Assembly: GCF_008801475.1 (NCBI RefSeq)
Contig: NZ_VZPP01000001.1
Span: forward strand, 248,001 to 312,000
Direction of reading: 5' to 3'
Origin: Pseudomonas moorei
Lineage (GTDB): Bacteria; Pseudomonadota; Gammaproteobacteria; Pseudomonadales; Pseudomonadaceae
DNA: 64,000 nt
Shown here piece by piece: positions 1 to 8,299 of the stretch; the stretch's first letter is position 1, and each line of letters begins with the position of its first letter. The notes beneath the pieces were generated by a model, which was not told the origin of the DNA, did no database searches, and worked only from the letters and a program-made list of their open reading frames with translations. The position numbers were made by a program, and so were the translations under genes.

Positions 1-15
1 TGATGAGGCGAGACC

Positions 16-417
16 ATGAAGAAGCCAAAGCACAAAGTTGTGTGGCTCGACAGGGGCTGGCAGCCGGTCTTTATCGGGTTCTGCCCAAGCGAGAAGGCCT
101 GGCACCGCGAAATGAAGCGGATGAACGTATCCGAGCCGTACCCTAGTTCAGCCGGGTGCACCACACGCTTCGAGACTGGTGATGGCAAGGATTGCATCAT
201 CGTCTGCATCCATGAGCGCTTGAAGGATGACAGTTGCCGTCATGGGATCATCGGGTTGATCGTTCATGAGTGCACCCACGCCTGGCGCTTCATCCTGAAC
301 AGCATTGGCGAGGACTTGCCGAGCAGCGAGTTCGAGGCCTACTCGATGCAGGCGATCACTCAGCAGGTGACGACGGCATTCTGCGATACGCGATTCAACC
401 TGTTCAGTAAGCGGTAG
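16..417 (+). CDS. Small HExxH putative metallopeptidase-like phage protein
   Basis: A 133-residue protein of no family I can name. It carries a zincin-type motif, HECTH at residues 84-88 (His84, Glu85, His88). An acidic stretch about 19 residues later (SEFEAYS, Glu105/Glu107) could supply a third metal ligand. That pattern fits SprT-like or minimal zinc peptidase folds, but the protein is very short and activity is inferred from the motif only. No signal peptide or membrane segment is visible. A GAGGCGAG ribosome-binding site precedes the ATG. It lies just upstream of the terminase genes, where phages often keep small accessory or lysis-related genes. Confidence 0.7.
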   Translation: MKKPKHKVVWLDRGWQPVFIGFCPSEKAWHREMKRMNVSEPYPSSAGCTTRFETGDGKDCIIVCIHERLKDDSCRHGIIGLIVHECTHAWRFILNSIGEDLPSSEFEAYSMQAITQQVTTAFCDTRFNLFSKR

Positions 418-448
418 GTGTGCCGCAGGTGAGTGCGGCACGGGTGGA

Positions 449-667
449 TCACTCGGCGTTGACCTTCAGCGCTTCCTGGATCTTGTCGGCGTAGGAGCTC
501 AGTCTTTCAAGTTCAGCATCCAGCAAATTGCTGCTGTTAGCGCCCTGAACGTTTAAGGCTACGAGCTCAAGCGCGGCCGCAACAGCCATTGCGCGCTTAA
601 CACCGTCTTTTTGAAAGCCATAGGTGTTGCTGGCAACGTTTCCAATCTGCTTGATAGCTTCCGACAT
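449..667 (-). CDS. Small hypothetical protein, antisense to the phage late operon
   Basis: A 72-residue mostly helical, Ala/Leu-rich protein beginning MSEAIKQIGN. The start at 667 is preferred over an upstream in-frame start because it follows a good AAAGGAG site. The gene points left, against the late operon, between the HExxH gene and the terminase. A short opposite-strand gene here is typical of an independently expressed accessory gene (moron) or a repressor-phase gene. No conserved motif was recognised, so no function is assigned. Confidence 0.6.
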   Translation of the reverse strand: MSEAIKQIGNVASNTYGFQKDGVKRAMAVAAALELVALNVQGANSSNLLDAELERLSSYADKIQEALKVNAE

Positions 668-764
668 GACACAAATCTCCTTTAGTTGATTCCCATCAAT
701 ACCGGCAACCAGCCACCTTTTCAAGTCCTGCCCCAGCGAGGCACCAAAGTCTCAAGGAATCCCT

Positions 765-1514
765 ATGGCGCTGACAGCGAAACAGCAGCGCTTCGTCGAT
801 GAGTACCTGAAAGACCTGAATGCCACGCAAGCGGCTATCCGTGCCGGGTACAGCAAAGCCACCGCAAGATTCATTGGTGCAGAGAACCTAACAAAACCCA
901 ACATTCAGTCGATTATCACCGCTCGCATTGAAGCGCGAGGCCAGAAAGCGGCAATCACCCAGGAAATGGTGCTTGAGCGCCTATGGATGATTGCCACCGC
1001 AAACCCTAATGAGCTGATCGAGTATCGGCGAGGGTGTTGCCGGCATTGCTTCGGCGTTGACCATGAGTATCAGTGGAAGGACGAGGCCGAGATGCTCAAG
1101 GCGGTCGCTGACGCATCTGACCCTGAGAGCGTGACTGAAGAGGGCGGGTTTGGGTTCGATCCAACGATCCGCCCGCATCCGAAATGCCCGAAGTGCCATG
1201 GTGAAGGATTTGGCTCTGTTCATGCGCATGACTCGCGCAACGTAAGCCCGGCTGCGCTCGCCCTATACGCTGGGGTGAAGCAGACCAAGGAAGGGTTCGA
1301 GATCAAGATGCATGACCAACTGGCCGCGCTCGATAAGGTCGCCAAGCACCTGGGCATGTTCTCCGACAAATCCAGCTCGCCCCTCGATGACGAGATGAAG
1401 CGACTGAACATCGAGAAGCTCCGCCGCGAACTGGAAGACCCGAACAAGGGCCTGCCCGAGCCCAAGCAAGTAATCATCGGGGTGGAAGATGCAAGCGACC
1501 CTGAAGCTGAATAA
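765..1514 (+). CDS. terS: Terminase small subunit
   Basis: This is the DNA-recognition subunit of the packaging motor, 249 residues. The N-terminus (residues 3-60) is the terminase small-subunit signature of the Terminase_2 family: KQQRFVDEYLKDLNATQAAIRAGYS, read in two parts, followed by a second helix pair ending in SIITARIE. A central insert carries paired cysteines (CCRHC near residue 93 and CPKC near residue 140) that could bind zinc. The acidic C-terminus overlaps the start of terL by 26 nt, indicating translational coupling. The large subunit directly downstream supports the call. Confidence 0.93.
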   Translation: MALTAKQQRFVDEYLKDLNATQAAIRAGYSKATARFIGAENLTKPNIQSIITARIEARGQKAAITQEMVLERLWMIATANPNELIEYRRGCCRHCFGVDHEYQWKDEAEMLKAVADASDPESVTEEGGFGFDPTIRPHPKCPKCHGEGFGSVHAHDSRNVSPAALALYAGVKQTKEGFEIKMHDQLAALDKVAKHLGMFSDKSSSPLDDEMKRLNIEKLRRELEDPNKGLPEPKQVIIGVEDASDPEAE

Positions 1515-2769
1515 GCCGCAGTTCGAGTTCATCAGTCACCCCAAGAAGTTCTCAGCGTTCGTCGGCGGCTACCGTAGCGGCAAGACGTTCGTGGGCTGCG
1601 TGCGGATGTGCATCAACGCACTTGAGCACCCTGGCATTCCGCAGGGCTACTTCGCTCCGACCTATCCGCAGATCGCGGACATCTTCTACGAGACGATGCC
1701 AGAGGTAGCGCAGGCGTTCGGATTGTTTGCCGACATCGTGGCCAGCAAGAAGCGTGTTTACCTCCGCGACAACCTTGGGCGCTGCCTGAGCACCATTGTG
1801 TGCAAGAGCATGGAGCACCCGCACCGCATCGTCGGATTCAACATTGCGCACGCCTTGGTCGATGAGATCGACTGCATGCCGATCAAGAAGGCCGACAGCG
1901 CGTGGAAGAAGATCATTGCGCGGATGTCGACCGTGTGGCCTGGCCGAGACCAGAACACGATTGACGTCACGACGACACCTGAAGGCTTCAACTGGGTCTA
2001 TCGCAAGTTCGTGCGTGAGCTGGCCGCCAACCCAAGCCAGCGGCCGCTGTATGGCATCGTGCATGCCAGCACCCGGGACAACGCCAAGAACCTGCCGAAG
2101 GACTACATCGGGTCGCTCAAAGAGTCGTACCCAGCGAACCTGGTCGATGCCTACATCGACGGCAAGTTCGTCAACCTGGTGTCGGGCAGTGTGTACCCAA
2201 GCTTCGACCGGGTGCTCAATCACACCAGCGAGACGATCAGGCCCGGTGAAGCGCTGCATGTCGGCATGGACTTCAACATCAGTCGTATGGCCGCAATGGT
2301 TCACGTCATCCGTGACGGCCTGCCGTTACTGCTGGGCGAGATCACCCATGTGTTCGATACGCCGGCGATGATCGTGGCGCTGAAGGAAAAGTACCCAGAC
2401 CATCACATCTCGATCTACCCCGACGCCAGCGGCAAGAACCGCAAGAGCGTCAACGGGAGCGAGACAGACCACAGCCTATTGAAAACGGCGGGATTCACTC
2501 TTGTCGTCAACCCAGCCAACCCAGCCGTGCGTGACCGTGTGCTGTCCGTCAACGCCATGTTCCTGAATGGCGATGGTGAGCGCCGCTACAAGGTCAACAC
2601 CGAACTCTGCCCAGTCGCAACAGGGGTGCTTGAACAGCAGACCTACAACGACCAGGGCGAACCCAACAAAGACGGCACGGAAGACCCGAACGATGCATTG
2701 GGTTACTTCATCATCAAGCGCTTCCCGATCGTCAAACGCACCGCATCCACCGCACCTCTGAGAATCTGA
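1489..2769 (+). CDS. terL: Terminase large subunit
   Basis: ATPase and nuclease of the headful or cos packaging motor, 426 residues. The Walker A motif is GGYRSGKT (residues 26-33). The Walker B motif with catalytic glutamate is HALVDEID (121-128). The C-terminal half is an RNase H-like nuclease domain, with aspartates visible in VGMDFNIS, in IYPDASGK and in the terminal NDALGY segment. The length is normal for the family. It overlaps terS and is followed after 2 nt by the portal gene, so terS-terL-portal form one translational block. Confidence 0.95.
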   Translation: MQATLKLNKPQFEFISHPKKFSAFVGGYRSGKTFVGCVRMCINALEHPGIPQGYFAPTYPQIADIFYETMPEVAQAFGLFADIVASKKRVYLRDNLGRCLSTIVCKSMEHPHRIVGFNIAHALVDEIDCMPIKKADSAWKKIIARMSTVWPGRDQNTIDVTTTPEGFNWVYRKFVRELAANPSQRPLYGIVHASTRDNAKNLPKDYIGSLKESYPANLVDAYIDGKFVNLVSGSVYPSFDRVLNHTSETIRPGEALHVGMDFNISRMAAMVHVIRDGLPLLLGEITHVFDTPAMIVALKEKYPDHHISIYPDASGKNRKSVNGSETDHSLLKTAGFTLVVNPANPAVRDRVLSVNAMFLNGDGERRYKVNTELCPVATGVLEQQTYNDQGEPNKDGTEDPNDALGYFIIKRFPIVKRTASTAPLRI

Positions 2770-2771
2770 CT

Positions 2772-4166
2772 ATGTCTGACGACCCAAGCAAAACGCTGCC
2801 GGCAGTGGACGCCATGCGCGAAGACTGGGCCATCGTCGATCCTTTGATGGGTGGCACCCGGGCGATGCGCGAGGCAGGTGAACTGCTGTTGCCGAAATGG
2901 CCAAAGGAAGAAGACTGCGACTACCGTAAGCGTCTCGGCCTCTCTACCTTGTTCCCCGCATACCGCGAGACGGTCAAGAACAACACTGGGCGTGTCTTCG
3001 CTGAGCCGATCGTGTTGGGCGAGGACGTTCCGCCGGCGGTTGTCGATTTCACCGATGACTTCGACCGTCAAGGCAACAACCTGCAAGTCTGGGCGAAGTC
3101 GTTCTTCACTCAGGCGCTGTCGCACGGCCTGTGCCACGCCCTGGCTGAATACCCGAACATCAAGCCAAGCGGCGACACCGAGCAGCTGGTCACACTGGCC
3201 GACGCTCGGGCCGTCAAGGCTCGCCCCTACGCCATCATGATTCGCCCCCAACAGGTGGTCGGCTGGCGCGTCAGCAACGACGGCGGCGAGCATGTCCTGA
3301 CCCAGTTCCGCTACATGGAGTCGGTCGAGGAAGAAGAGGGCGCATTCGGCATCAAGTGCATCAACCAGATTCGTGTGCTGATCCCGGGCGCGTGGATGAC
3401 CTACCGCGAGCAGACTGATGCCAAGGGCATGAAGACGTGGGCTCTGTACGATGAGGGTCCTACCTCTCTCGATCACATCCCACTGACCACGCTCTACACC
3501 GACCGCACCGGCTTCATGACCGCTAAACCGCCACTGCTGGAGCTTGCCTACCTCAACGCCAAGCATTGGCAGTCGCAGAGCGATCAGGACAACATCCTCC
3601 ACGTTGCCCGGGTGCCGATGCTGGCTATCTCTGGCATCGACGACGACACCTGGGAACTGAAGGTCGGCACTGCGTCCGCTACCAAGCTGCCGAAAGATGG
3701 CGACATGAAGTGGGTAGAGCACACCGGCGCCTCGATCGAGGCCGGCCGCACGTCGCTGATCGACATTGAAGACCAGATGCGTGTCGCTGGGGCCAAGCTG
3801 CTCCAGAAGGAGACGAAGTCCGTCAAGACTGCCACGCAGGCCGAGGAAGAGGCGGCTCAGGAGATGAGCCCGCTTCAGACCATGGCGAGCGGCCTCGAGG
3901 ACGCGCTTGATCAGATCCTTCAGCACTTCGCCGAGTTGAGCGGGCTGCCGGAAGGCGGTCACGTCCAGGTGCAGGGTAACTTCGACATCGACTTCGCGCC
4001 TGAGACGACCTTGCCACTGCTGCTCAACATGGCATCACAGGGCCGACTGTCCGACGAGACGCTGTTCTCTGAGATGCAGCGCCGTAACGTGGTGTCGAGC
4101 GACATCAAGTGGGAAGAGGAGGCCGCCAAAATCGCCACACAAGGCCCAGCACTCGGAGCGCTCTAA
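2772..4166 (+). CDS. Portal protein (DUF4055 family)
   Basis: A 464-residue protein of the DUF4055 phage family. It occupies the portal position between terL and the head morphogenesis protein, and its size fits a portal. The portal is a ring at one capsid vertex through which DNA is packaged and to which the tail attaches. The N-terminal part includes the segment LFPAYRETVKNNTGRVFAEP. The C-terminal third (about residues 355-400) is a long helix rich in Glu and Gln (TQAEEEAAQEMSPLQTMASG), as in portal stem and crown regions. The start is 2 nt after the terL stop and the next gene starts immediately after its own stop. Confidence 0.88.
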   Translation: MSDDPSKTLPAVDAMREDWAIVDPLMGGTRAMREAGELLLPKWPKEEDCDYRKRLGLSTLFPAYRETVKNNTGRVFAEPIVLGEDVPPAVVDFTDDFDRQGNNLQVWAKSFFTQALSHGLCHALAEYPNIKPSGDTEQLVTLADARAVKARPYAIMIRPQQVVGWRVSNDGGEHVLTQFRYMESVEEEEGAFGIKCINQIRVLIPGAWMTYREQTDAKGMKTWALYDEGPTSLDHIPLTTLYTDRTGFMTAKPPLLELAYLNAKHWQSQSDQDNILHVARVPMLAISGIDDDTWELKVGTASATKLPKDGDMKWVEHTGASIEAGRTSLIDIEDQMRVAGAKLLQKETKSVKTATQAEEEAAQEMSPLQTMASGLEDALDQILQHFAELSGLPEGGHVQVQGNFDIDFAPETTLPLLLNMASQGRLSDETLFSEMQRRNVVSSDIKWEEEAAKIATQGPALGAL

Positions 4167-5282
4167 ATGCCAACCGTCAACCAAGTCCTCGAAGACGAGC
4201 AGATCGCGCACAGCGTCTCGCTCGAAAAGTACAAGGTTGGCGTGGTCCGGCGGATCATTGCGCTGCTGAACCGGTCGGATGCTGATCTTTCGGCGGCCCT
4301 GGCTGCTGCACTGGAGCGGCTACCGGCTGAATCCTTCACGGTTGAGCGCCTGGAGCTGCTGCTGGATCAGGTGAGGCTGATCAACACTCAGGCCTATGCT
4401 CAGGTCGCCACCGAGCTACAGAAAGACCTGAAGGAACTGGCGGGCTACGAGGTGAGCTGGCAGCAGGCGCTGTTCGAGACGGTGCTACCCGATCCGGTGT
4501 TGGTTCGTTTCCCGATGGCCAGCGTCAGCGCCGAGCAGGCCTATGCGGCGGCGATGTCTCGACCGTTCCAGGGTCGCTTGCTGCGCAACTGGGCTACAGA
4601 GATCGCCGCCGACCGCATGGTCAAGGTCCGCAACGCCATCCGCACCGGTTACCTCGAAGGCAAGACGACTGACCAGATCATTCGCAGCATTCGCGGCACC
4701 AGGGCGTCTGGATACGCTGACGGCTTCCTTGAGCGGCCTCGCAAAGACCTTGCGGCTGTGGTCAGAACGGCAGTCAGCCACACTGCGGCGACTGCACGGG
4801 ACGAATTCAACAAGGCCAACGACGAGATCCTCAAGGCCGAGCGCTGGGTGTCCACGCTCGACAACAAGACCTCGCCGATGTGCCGCATCCGCGACCAGCT
4901 TCAGTACACCGTCAACACGCACAAGCCCATAGGTCACAAGGTGCCTTGGCTGCAAGGCCCGGGCAAGATCCACTGGTGCTGCCGGTCAACGTCGGCACCG
5001 GTGACCAAGAGCTGGAAAGAGTTGGGCATGAACATCGATGAGATGACCCCGGCCCAACGCGCCAGCATGGATGGCCAAGTCCCGGCGAACACCACCTACA
5101 GTGAATGGCTCAACCGCCAGTCCGACGCCCGCAAGATCGAGGTGCTCGGCCCAGCGCGCTACCAGCTGCTAAAGGATGGCAAGCTTGAGCTGGAGGACTT
5201 CTATACGCCGACAGGGGAGTGGATGACGCTCGACCAGATGCGTGCGCGTGATGCGGCGGCATTTGCTAAGATCGCAGCATGA
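4167..5282 (+). CDS. Phage head morphogenesis protein (SPP1 gp7 / Mu F-like)
   Basis: A minor capsid protein of 371 residues in the SPP1 gp7/phage Mu gpF superfamily, whose members bind the portal and act early in head assembly and DNA ejection. The family core runs from about residue 150 to 290: helices with RTAVSHTAATARDEFNKAND, then a WVSTLDNKTSPMCRIRD strand-turn and the KIHWCCRSTSAPV segment containing conserved Cys residues. The ATG directly abuts the portal stop. The stop overlaps the next ATG by 4 nt. Confidence 0.9.
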   Translation: MPTVNQVLEDEQIAHSVSLEKYKVGVVRRIIALLNRSDADLSAALAAALERLPAESFTVERLELLLDQVRLINTQAYAQVATELQKDLKELAGYEVSWQQALFETVLPDPVLVRFPMASVSAEQAYAAAMSRPFQGRLLRNWATEIAADRMVKVRNAIRTGYLEGKTTDQIIRSIRGTRASGYADGFLERPRKDLAAVVRTAVSHTAATARDEFNKANDEILKAERWVSTLDNKTSPMCRIRDQLQYTVNTHKPIGHKVPWLQGPGKIHWCCRSTSAPVTKSWKELGMNIDEMTPAQRASMDGQVPANTTYSEWLNRQSDARKIEVLGPARYQLLKDGKLELEDFYTPTGEWMTLDQMRARDAAAFAKIAA

Positions 5283-5527
5283 CCGACAAACCCCGCTTTC
5301 ACGTAATCGACGGCTCCAAGCCTCCGGATACCCCGGCGGAAGAGGTGCGCAAGCGTGTGCGCGCTATGCCCAAGCCTGCGACGATGGTTCAGTGCCATCG
5401 CTGCGGGGGCAGGGAAGTGATCGAGACGAAGATCGGCGTCCTGATGAAGAACGGCAAGCCAACTGGCGGGACCAAGGCGCTGCTTTGCGCTCAGTGCTTC
5501 ATGAAGGGTGAAAGGGTGGTGCTATGA
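5279..5527 (+). CDS. Small zinc-ribbon-like phage protein
   Basis: An 82-residue basic protein with two CxxC knuckles, CHRCGG near residue 40 and CAQC near residue 73. The spacing fits a zinc ribbon. The N-terminus is positively charged (EEVRKRVRAMPKP). Such small ribbons in head operons are usually of unknown role; nucleic-acid binding is a guess from the fold. It is coupled to both neighbours by 4-nt ATGA overlaps. Confidence 0.75.
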   Translation: MTDKPRFHVIDGSKPPDTPAEEVRKRVRAMPKPATMVQCHRCGGREVIETKIGVLMKNGKPTGGTKALLCAQCFMKGERVVL

Positions 5528-5751
5528 ATACGATCTACGTGCTGTGCTACGACATACTCGACCCGGGCATTGAGCTGATGCTTGGATGGTTCGATGACCC
5601 TGTGCTTGCCAAGAGCACCGCCGAATCCATGACTACCGCTTGGCATGACCGAATCCGCGCATCGCGGCAGGCCGGCTACGATGGCGAGCCAATCCCGCAC
5701 AGCGAGAACTACTTCAGATCCTACTGGGTGGAAGAGCTCCAGAAGCTCTAG
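5524..5751 (+). CDS. Hypothetical phage protein
   Basis: A 75-residue acidic protein of unrecognised family, beginning MNTIYVLCYDILDPGIELML and ending in an aromatic-rich segment (SENYFRSYWVEELQKL). It overlaps the zinc-ribbon gene by 4 nt and is the last gene before two tandem terminators. No signal, membrane or catalytic motif is apparent. Confidence 0.7.
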   Translation: MNTIYVLCYDILDPGIELMLGWFDDPVLAKSTAESMTTAWHDRIRASRQAGYDGEPIPHSENYFRSYWVEELQKL

Positions 5752-5770
5752 CCCTCAAACGAATTCAAAC

Positions 5771-5797
5771 AGCCCTGGCATCCGCCGGGGCTTTTTT
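5771..5797 (+). terminator. Rho-independent terminator after the packaging/portal genes
   Basis: AGCCCTGGC and GCCGGGGCT form a 9-bp stem (one T-G pair) with an ATCC loop, followed by five or more T. It separates the packaging block from the scaffold/coat block. Confidence 0.75.
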
Positions 5798-5816
5798 ATA
5801 CCCGCGATTCACACAA

Positions 5817-5840
5817 GCCTCGTCAATGACGGGGCTTTTT
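5817..5840 (+). terminator. Second tandem terminator before the scaffold gene
   Basis: GCCTCGT/ACGGGGC form a 7-bp stem with one wobble pair, followed by TTTTT. It is 20 nt downstream of the first terminator. Two stacked partial terminators may set the coat-to-portal expression ratio if late transcription is antiterminated. Confidence 0.65.
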
Positions 5841-5879
5841 ATTGCCGCCAGGCGGCCAACAGACCCAAGGGGTTAGCAG

Positions 5880-6635
5880 ATGTTTATTTTCGGCAAGTGG
5901 TATCCGCTGATGGCGGAAGAGACTGGTGGTGACGTCAACAACAACGGCGGCGGCAACGACACCCAAGATTTCGACACCAAGGTTGCAGCGGCTGTTGAAG
6001 CGGCTGTAGCTGGTCTCAAGACCAAGAACAGCGAATTGCTGGGCTCGCTCAAGGCGGCCAAACAAGACGCTGCTCGTTTCGAAGGCATCGACCCTGATGC
6101 AGTTCGAAACATCCTCTCGAAGTTCGCCAGCGACGAAGAAGCCGGCCTGATTGCTGCCGGCAAGATCGACGAAGTGCTCGACAAGCGCACCACGCGCATG
6201 AAAGCAGGCTTCGAACAGGAAACCGCCAAAGAACGTACCGCTCGCGAAGCTGCCGAGGCCCGGGCTGACAAGTTCAGTCGCCGCGTCCTTGAAAACGGCA
6301 TCCGCGCAGAAGCCACCGCTGCTGGCCTCCACCAGTACGCAATCGATGACGCGCTGCTCCGCGCCAGTGCGACCTTCAAGCTCGACGACGAGGGCAACCC
6401 TGTCGCCGTAGAAGACGCATTCGGCAAGGACGGCAAGCCGCTGACGCTCAAGGAGTGGTTCAGCGACATGAAAGAAAAGGCGCCGCACTGGTTCCCAGCC
6501 TCTGCCAATGGCGGCGGCGCACAACCAAGCAATGTGAACCTTGGTGCCAAGACCATGAAACGAACCCAATACGAAGCCTTGAGCCCCCTCGATCAGCGAG
6601 CGGCGATCCAGGCAAAAATCAAGATTGTCGATTAA
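5880..6635 (+). CDS. Head scaffolding protein
   Basis: A 251-residue, highly charged, helical protein in the scaffold position directly before the coat gene. Residues about 30-150 look like a long coiled coil (AAAVEAAVAGLKTKNSELLG, then alternating Lys/Glu/Ala). The C-terminus is basic and ends with a helix (LSPLDQRAAIQAKIKIVD) that may be the coat-binding tail. Scaffolds guide procapsid assembly and leave or are degraded before packaging. The ATG at 5880 follows an AAGGGG site; an internal ATG at 5910 is an alternative start. Confidence 0.82.
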   Translation: MFIFGKWYPLMAEETGGDVNNNGGGNDTQDFDTKVAAAVEAAVAGLKTKNSELLGSLKAAKQDAARFEGIDPDAVRNILSKFASDEEAGLIAAGKIDEVLDKRTTRMKAGFEQETAKERTAREAAEARADKFSRRVLENGIRAEATAAGLHQYAIDDALLRASATFKLDDEGNPVAVEDAFGKDGKPLTLKEWFSDMKEKAPHWFPASANGGGAQPSNVNLGAKTMKRTQYEALSPLDQRAAIQAKIKIVD

Positions 6636-6648
6636 GAGGTAACACCGC

Positions 6649-7821
6649 ATGGGCACTTTGACCCTTACCAGTCTGATCCCTTCCATTCAGGAAGCGATGG
6701 ACGTTGTATCCCGCGAGCTGGTCGGTTTCATCCCGGCCGTATCCCGTGACTCGAACGCAGAACGTGCCGCTGTCGGCCAGGCTGTTGTCTCGCCAGTGGT
6801 TGGCGCAATGGCTGCCGAAGACCTGGTTCCTGCGGCTTACGCTGCTGACACCCCGAACCAGACCATCGGCAACGTGCAGATGACCATCAGCAAGGCGCGC
6901 TCGGTTCCGTTCGGCATCACTGGCGAGGAGACTCTGGGCCTGCGTAACGCTGGTACCCTGGGCAGCATCAACACCCAGCGTATCGCCCAAGCCATGCGGA
7001 CCCTGACCAACGAGATCGAAGCTGACCTCGCCGCTCTGCACATCAACACGTCGCGCGCCTACGGCACCGCCGGCACCACGCCGTTCGGCACTGCTGGCGA
7101 CCTGTCCGACTTCGCTCAGGCTCGCAAGATCCTGGACGATAACGGCGCTCCACAAAGCGACATGCACATGGTCCTCGGTGGCGCAGCTGTTGCGAACATC
7201 CGCGGCAAGATGTCCACCCTGTTCCAGTCCAACACCGGTGGCCCGCAAGCCGACGCGCTGTTGCGCCAAGGCGCGCTGGGTGAATACCAGGGCCTGCTGC
7301 TGCACAACTCGGCTCAGGTGAAAGAGGGTGTTGTCGTAGGTACTGGCGCCGCTGCTACCACCAACGCTGCTGGTTACGCTGTGGGCGCAACCGTCATCAC
7401 CCTGGCCTCTGCCGGTACCGGCACCATCCTCGCGGGTGACATCGTCACTTTCGCGGGTGACACCAACAAGTACGTGGTTGTCTCGGGCGATGCCGATACC
7501 TCCAACGGCGGCACCATCACCATTGCCGAACCTGGCCTGCGCGTTGCAATGAGCGCTGCTGCCAAGGCCATCACTGTGATCGCTGCCGCTGCTCGCAACA
7601 TGTTCTTCCACCGCTCGGCTATCCAGCTGGCAACCCGCGCCCCTGCTATGCCAGAAGGCGGTGATGATGCGGACGACGTGATGATGGTGACCGACCCTGT
7701 GTCGGGCCTGACCTACGAGTTCGCCATCTACAAGCAGAAACGCCAAGTGCGCTACGAGGTCAACCTGGCCTGGGGCGTGAAAATGATCGCTCCGCGTCAC
7801 TCGGGCATTCTGCTGGGCTAA
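6649..7821 (+). CDS. Major capsid protein (P22 gp5-like coat)
   Basis: The 390-residue main shell protein. The N-terminal segment (MGTLTLTSLIPSIQEAMDVV), the ISKARSVPFGITGEE region and the AARNMFFHRSAIQLATRAP segment resemble P22-type coat proteins, which use an HK97 fold with an inserted I-domain. A Gly/Ala/Thr-rich stretch (about residues 225-310) corresponds to that inserted surface domain. A GAGGT ribosome-binding site sits 8 nt from the ATG. It follows the scaffold by 13 nt and is followed by a strong hairpin. Confidence 0.93.
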   Translation: MGTLTLTSLIPSIQEAMDVVSRELVGFIPAVSRDSNAERAAVGQAVVSPVVGAMAAEDLVPAAYAADTPNQTIGNVQMTISKARSVPFGITGEETLGLRNAGTLGSINTQRIAQAMRTLTNEIEADLAALHINTSRAYGTAGTTPFGTAGDLSDFAQARKILDDNGAPQSDMHMVLGGAAVANIRGKMSTLFQSNTGGPQADALLRQGALGEYQGLLLHNSAQVKEGVVVGTGAAATTNAAGYAVGATVITLASAGTGTILAGDIVTFAGDTNKYVVVSGDADTSNGGTITIAEPGLRVAMSAAAKAITVIAAAARNMFFHRSAIQLATRAPAMPEGGDDADDVMMVTDPVSGLTYEFAIYKQKRQVRYEVNLAWGVKMIAPRHSGILLG

Positions 7822-7828
7822 TCGGGAA

Positions 7829-7850
7829 GCCCGGGGCTTCGGCTCCGGGC
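7829..7850 (+). terminator. UUCG hairpin downstream of the coat gene
   Basis: GCCCGGGGC, TTCG, GCTCCGGGC: a 9-bp GC stem (one G-T pair) capped by a very stable UUCG tetraloop. There is no T-run, so it is more likely an mRNA stabiliser or processing barrier than a complete terminator. It would favour high coat mRNA levels. Confidence 0.5.
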
Positions 7851-7867
7851 CTTCAGTGGAGAAAGAC

Positions 7868-8047
7868 ATGCCAGTTATTCAAGTGAAACCGTGGGGCGAA
7901 GGCCAGGGCGATTTCGTCGAGATCAACGATTTCGACTTCATCGAAGGCTCCCACGAACTGTACGTGCCCAAGAAATTGAGCGCGAAAGAATTGAAGGCGC
8001 AGGAAGCAGCATCCCTGGCCGAAGAACAACTCGACAAGCCGGAGTAA
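7868..8047 (+). CDS. Small acidic phage head protein, hypothetical
   Basis: A 59-residue protein starting MPVIQVKPWGEGQGDFVEI. The ATG at 7868 is preferred because the upstream in-frame GTG overlaps the GGAG ribosome-binding site. The C-terminal half is a charged helix (KKLSAKELKAQEAASLAEEQ). It lies between coat and spike-base-like genes. Its family was not recognised; a decoration or assembly role is only a positional guess. Confidence 0.65.
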   Translation: MPVIQVKPWGEGQGDFVEINDFDFIEGSHELYVPKKLSAKELKAQEAASLAEEQLDKPE

Positions 8048-8050
8048 GCC

Positions 8051-8299
8051 ATGGCCTACAAAGACGCTTCCAGCCCAGCGATCAAAGCCGCTGCCGTCAC
8101 TCCAAGCGATGTGACCGTGCTCGACCCGCCTACCAAGGCGCTTTACATCGGTGGCGCTGGCAACGTCTCGGTAGTTCTGGTGGATGACTCGGTTGCCGTG
8201 ACTTTCACAGGCCTGTCTGCCGGCCAGATCCTGCCAGCTTGCGTCAAGAAAGTTATGTCGACTTCGACCACCGCAACTAGCATCGTGGCGATGTACTGA
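8051..8299 (+). CDS. Spike-base-like small structural protein
   Basis: An 82-residue protein that looks like a single small beta domain (PTKALYIGGAGNVSVVLVDD, then AVTFTGLSAGQILP). It resembles the small spike-base proteins found beside capsid and fibre genes in phages and gene-transfer agents (RCAP_Rcc01079-like). It overlaps the next gene's ATG by one base, suggesting that it and the SGNH protein form a joint surface structure. Confidence 0.65.
   Translation: MAYKDASSPAIKAAAVTPSDVTVLDPPTKALYIGGAGNVSVVLVDDSVAVTFTGLSAGQILPACVKKVMSTSTTATSIVAMY

Noticed and set aside
2703..3962. 419-codon leftward open frame opposite the portal gene
   Set aside because: Antisense shadow of terL/portal; no ribosome-binding site and no recognisable domain.
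7829..7850. Full transcription terminator after the coat gene
   Set aside because: The stem is very strong but no T-run follows and the tail genes must be transcribed, so it is listed as a hairpin with low confidence rather than as a true stop.
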